Origin: Cytophagales bacterium WSM2-2
GTDB lineage: Bacteria; Bacteroidota; Bacteroidia; Cytophagales; Cyclobacteriaceae
Assembly (NCBI GenBank): GCA_015472025.1
Contig: BNHL01000001.1
Span: forward strand, 3,026,001-3,090,000
DNA: 64,000 nt
Direction: 5' to 3'
Of this stretch, positions 62,256-64,000 are shown in pieces. A program made the position numbers and the translations under genes. The notes beneath the pieces were generated by a model. It saw only the letters and a list, made by a program, of their open reading frames with translations. It did not search any database and was not told the DNA's origin. Each line of letters begins with the position of its first letter. Position 1 is the stretch's first letter.

Positions 62256-62882
62256 ATGTCGAGTGAATTAAGCGAGTTGTTTCCCCAGTTCGATGCCGGG
62301 CTTATTGAAGACCTGGAGAAGGTCGGGCAATTAGTAGATTTCGAAGAAGGAGATGTCCTGATAAGACCGGGACAATACCTGACCACTTCACTCTTAATCC
62401 TTGATGGTCATGTTAAGATCTATCGTGAAGGTGGCGATGGCGATGAGATTTTTCTGTACTTCCTGGAGCAAGGAAATTCCTGTGCTCTTTCCATGATCTG
62501 TAGCATCAATAATGAAGTAAGTTCCTTGAAGGGGGTGGCCATGACTAAGGGAAAAGCATTGTTAATCCCAGTTCAGCATATGGAACTCCTGGTAAGAGAG
62601 CATCGGCAATGGATGTATTTTCTTCTGGAGACATACAGGTCAAAATTCAATGAATTGATTGAGGTGGTTGACCAAGTGGTCTTTGATTCGATGGACAAAA
62701 AACTGGAGTCTTATCTTGAGCGTATGTTTGAGACTTCGGGAAATAAAATAACTATTACACATCAGGAGATTGCTAACGACCTCAACTCATCGCGGGAAGT
62801 TATTTCCCGTCTGCTCAAGAAACTGGAATCACAAAAGAGAATTTCCATTTCGCGTTTTGAAATTACCCGGCTGAATTTTTGA
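62256..62882 (+). CDS. Crp/Fnr-family transcription regulator
   Basis: 208 residues. N-terminal cyclic-nucleotide-type beta-roll (VLIRPGQYLTTSLLILDGHVKIYREGGDGDEIFLYFLEQGNSCALSMICS), which lacks the Arg-Ser cAMP-binding pair, then a winged helix (ITITHQEIANDLNSSREVISRLLKKLESQKRI). Recognition-helix residues Arg180, Glu181 and Arg185 match those of E. coli CRP that read TGTGA. It is thus likely to bind the CRP-type box at 62971. It is divergent from nothing; tolC lies downstream. Confidence 0.88.
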   Translation: MSSELSELFPQFDAGLIEDLEKVGQLVDFEEGDVLIRPGQYLTTSLLILDGHVKIYREGGDGDEIFLYFLEQGNSCALSMICSINNEVSSLKGVAMTKGKALLIPVQHMELLVREHRQWMYFLLETYRSKFNELIEVVDQVVFDSMDKKLESYLERMFETSGNKITITHQEIANDLNSSREVISRLLKKLESQKRISISRFEITRLNF

Positions 62883-62970
62883 GTTTAAAATTGATTTAAA
62901 ATCCCCTCCTTACGCCCGTCAGGCTTAATAACTAATTTTTAACAACGCATTTTGTTGAAAAAACCGTGAG

Positions 62971-62986
62971 TGTGATTCAGGTCACA
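62971..62986 (+). promoter_or_regulatory. CRP-type operator TGTGA-N6-TCACA
   Basis: TGTGATTCAGGTCACA is a perfect inverted repeat of the CRP consensus half-sites with a 6-nt spacer. It lies between the Crp/Fnr gene (ends 62882) and the TolC start (63033). Its centre is about 40 nt upstream of the likely transcription start judged from a TACTTTCG -7-like box at 63008, a class II-like distance. Confidence 0.7.
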
Positions 62987-63015
62987 TTCGGAGCTACGCG
63001 GTGCCTATACTTTCG

Positions 63016-63033
63016 TGACAAATTTAATTGTCA
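63016..63033 (+). repeat. Perfect inverted repeat at the TolC start codon
   Basis: TGACAA-ATTTAA-TTGTCA: a 6-bp perfect inverted arm pair with a 6-nt spacer, ending on the A of the ATG. It covers the predicted transcription start and leader and may be a repressor operator or an RNA hairpin blocking translation. Confidence 0.6.
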
Positions 63034-64000
63034 TGACGAAAGGAATATTTTGCTTGCTAGGACTTATTCTCAGCAATAGTATCCAGGCGCAGGATACGGT
63101 GAAACTGCAGCTACACGAAGCGCTTGAGGCAGTTGCAAAGAGTAATAGTGAAATTCTACTGGCCACAATTGATCGCGCCAGCGCTGTTGCCAAATTCAAT
63201 CAAACCAACGCCATTTTTCTTCCACAGGTGAACCTTAGTTATACCGCTATGGTCACCAACAATCCATTAAATGCGTTTGGGTTCAAACTTCAACAGCAAT
63301 CGGTTGCTCAATCTGATTTCAACCCGGCATTGTTAAACGATCCACCGACTACTCAAAATTATATGGCTAAGATCGAGTTGAGTCAACCACTCATTAATCT
63401 CGACATGGTCTATCAACGCAGGGCTGCTGGGCAACAAATTGATGTTTACCATTATAAAGTAAAACGAACAAAAGAATACCTGAGGTTCGAGGTGCAGAAA
63501 GCCTATGCCTCCCTTCAACTGGCGCATCAAGCAGTAACAGTTTTAATAGAGTCGCTAAACACAGTTACTCGTCTTTATGAGTCGTCAAAAAATTATTTTG
63601 AAAAAGGCTACTTACAAAAGTCAGATTTACTCCAAGTACAGGTTCAGGTAGCTATGGTGGAGAGTAAGTTGGCTGAAGCGAAGAGCAGCGTTCGCAATGC
63701 CTCCGACTTCCTAAGTCTGTTGATGGGCGTCAAGAGCGGGCCTGTTTATGCCGTTGCTCCATTAGAGAAAAATGCTTCAGTAGACAGTATTGAAACGCAG
63801 GTGCCGGAAGACAGGGCAGATTTTAAAGTGCTGCAGTCGGCACTGCAGGCTCAAGAGTCAGTAATACGCTCAAGCAAGATTGCAGCTCTCCCCAAACTGA
63901 ATGCTTTCGCCAACTACATGTTCAATGATAAGGCAGCTTTTGGTTTCGCTTCGAATGCTTACCTGGTTGGAGCGCAGTTTTCCTGGAACCTGTTTGAAGG
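63033..64000 (+). CDS. TolC-family outer-membrane efflux protein (C-terminus beyond window)
   Basis: At least 322 residues, running off the right edge. A signal peptide (MTKGIFCLLGLILSNSIQAQ) is followed by the OEP repeat architecture: LQLHEALEAVAKSNSEIL, coiled-coil regions, the FLPQVNLSYTA beta region, FEKGYLQKSDLLQVQVQVA, and the second repeat DFKVLQSALQAQESVIRSSKIAALPKLNAFANYMF. It would form the outer-membrane channel of an RND or similar efflux pump, whose remaining genes probably follow outside the window. Confidence 0.9.
   Translation, partial: MTKGIFCLLGLILSNSIQAQDTVKLQLHEALEAVAKSNSEILLATIDRASAVAKFNQTNAIFLPQVNLSYTAMVTNNPLNAFGFKLQQQSVAQSDFNPALLNDPPTTQNYMAKIELSQPLINLDMVYQRRAAGQQIDVYHYKVKRTKEYLRFEVQKAYASLQLAHQAVTVLIESLNTVTRLYESSKNYFEKGYLQKSDLLQVQVQVAMVESKLAEAKSSVRNASDFLSLLMGVKSGPVYAVAPLEKNASVDSIETQVPEDRADFKVLQSALQAQESVIRSSKIAALPKLNAFANYMFNDKAAFGFASNAYLVGAQFSWNLFE

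Overview
The window looks like ordinary chromosome from a Bacteroidota bacterium, most likely a Cytophagales-type environmental species. The evidence is: a type IX secretion C-terminal sorting domain (60260-62020); several TAnnTTTG -7 promoter boxes close to start codons with few Shine-Dalgarno sequences; many OmpA, PD40 and beta-propeller proteins; a DUF5777 barrel; and an LptD with a fused OstA-like domain. I see no rRNA, tRNA, CRISPR array, transposase, integrase or prophage gene. Two genes run off the ends (1-1154 on the minus strand and 63033-64000 on the plus strand).

Layout. 1-8320: small accessory genes (unrecognised edge protein, lipoproteins, OmpA protein, HTH-membrane regulator, two GNAT acetyltransferases, divergent peptide deformylase, DUF4253 lipoprotein, NTF2-like protein). 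8333-13999: a tight six-gene minus-strand operon: di-heme peroxidase, small cytochrome-like lipoprotein, YceI, DUF5777 barrel, LRR membrane protein and a HAMP-GAF sensor without an output domain. 14255-24969: zinc alcohol dehydrogenase, two unrecognised genes, TPR histidine kinase, a metal-linked pair (HMA-AraC regulator and HMA-DUF4396 membrane protein), a propeller sensor with an H-box but no ATPase domain, a porin and Ppx/GppA. 25098-38813: housekeeping metabolism (carboxylase beta subunit, MsrB, M42 peptidase, AroA, AroB, proline dehydrogenase, LysRS) around a duplicated YfiR/DUF4154 pair, a PAS kinase and a metal-chelate binding protein. 38916-46109: envelope genes (LptD; amidase and MlaD) followed by a second carboxylase beta subunit and a SirB1-like protein. 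46111-49001: an ECF42-like sigma factor with DGPF/YCII and AhpD-like genes, and MgtC. 49126-57381: an exported TPR-CHAT caspase-like protein directly coupled to a PD40-OmpA protein, then PriA. 57491-64000: M1 aminopeptidase, DNPH1-like hydrolase, T9SS cargo, a Crp/Fnr regulator and the start of a TolC efflux gene with a perfect CRP-type box in front.

The most interesting places are the exported CHAT/OmpA pair, the HMA-AraC/HMA-DUF4396 pair, the kinase-less sensors (20080-22686 and 8333-10204), the Crp-box/tolC control region, and promoter boxes nested in terminator hairpins at 29251-29287 and 47356-47386. None of these proves a new system; each is a testable lead. All family calls come from reading motifs, not from database searches.
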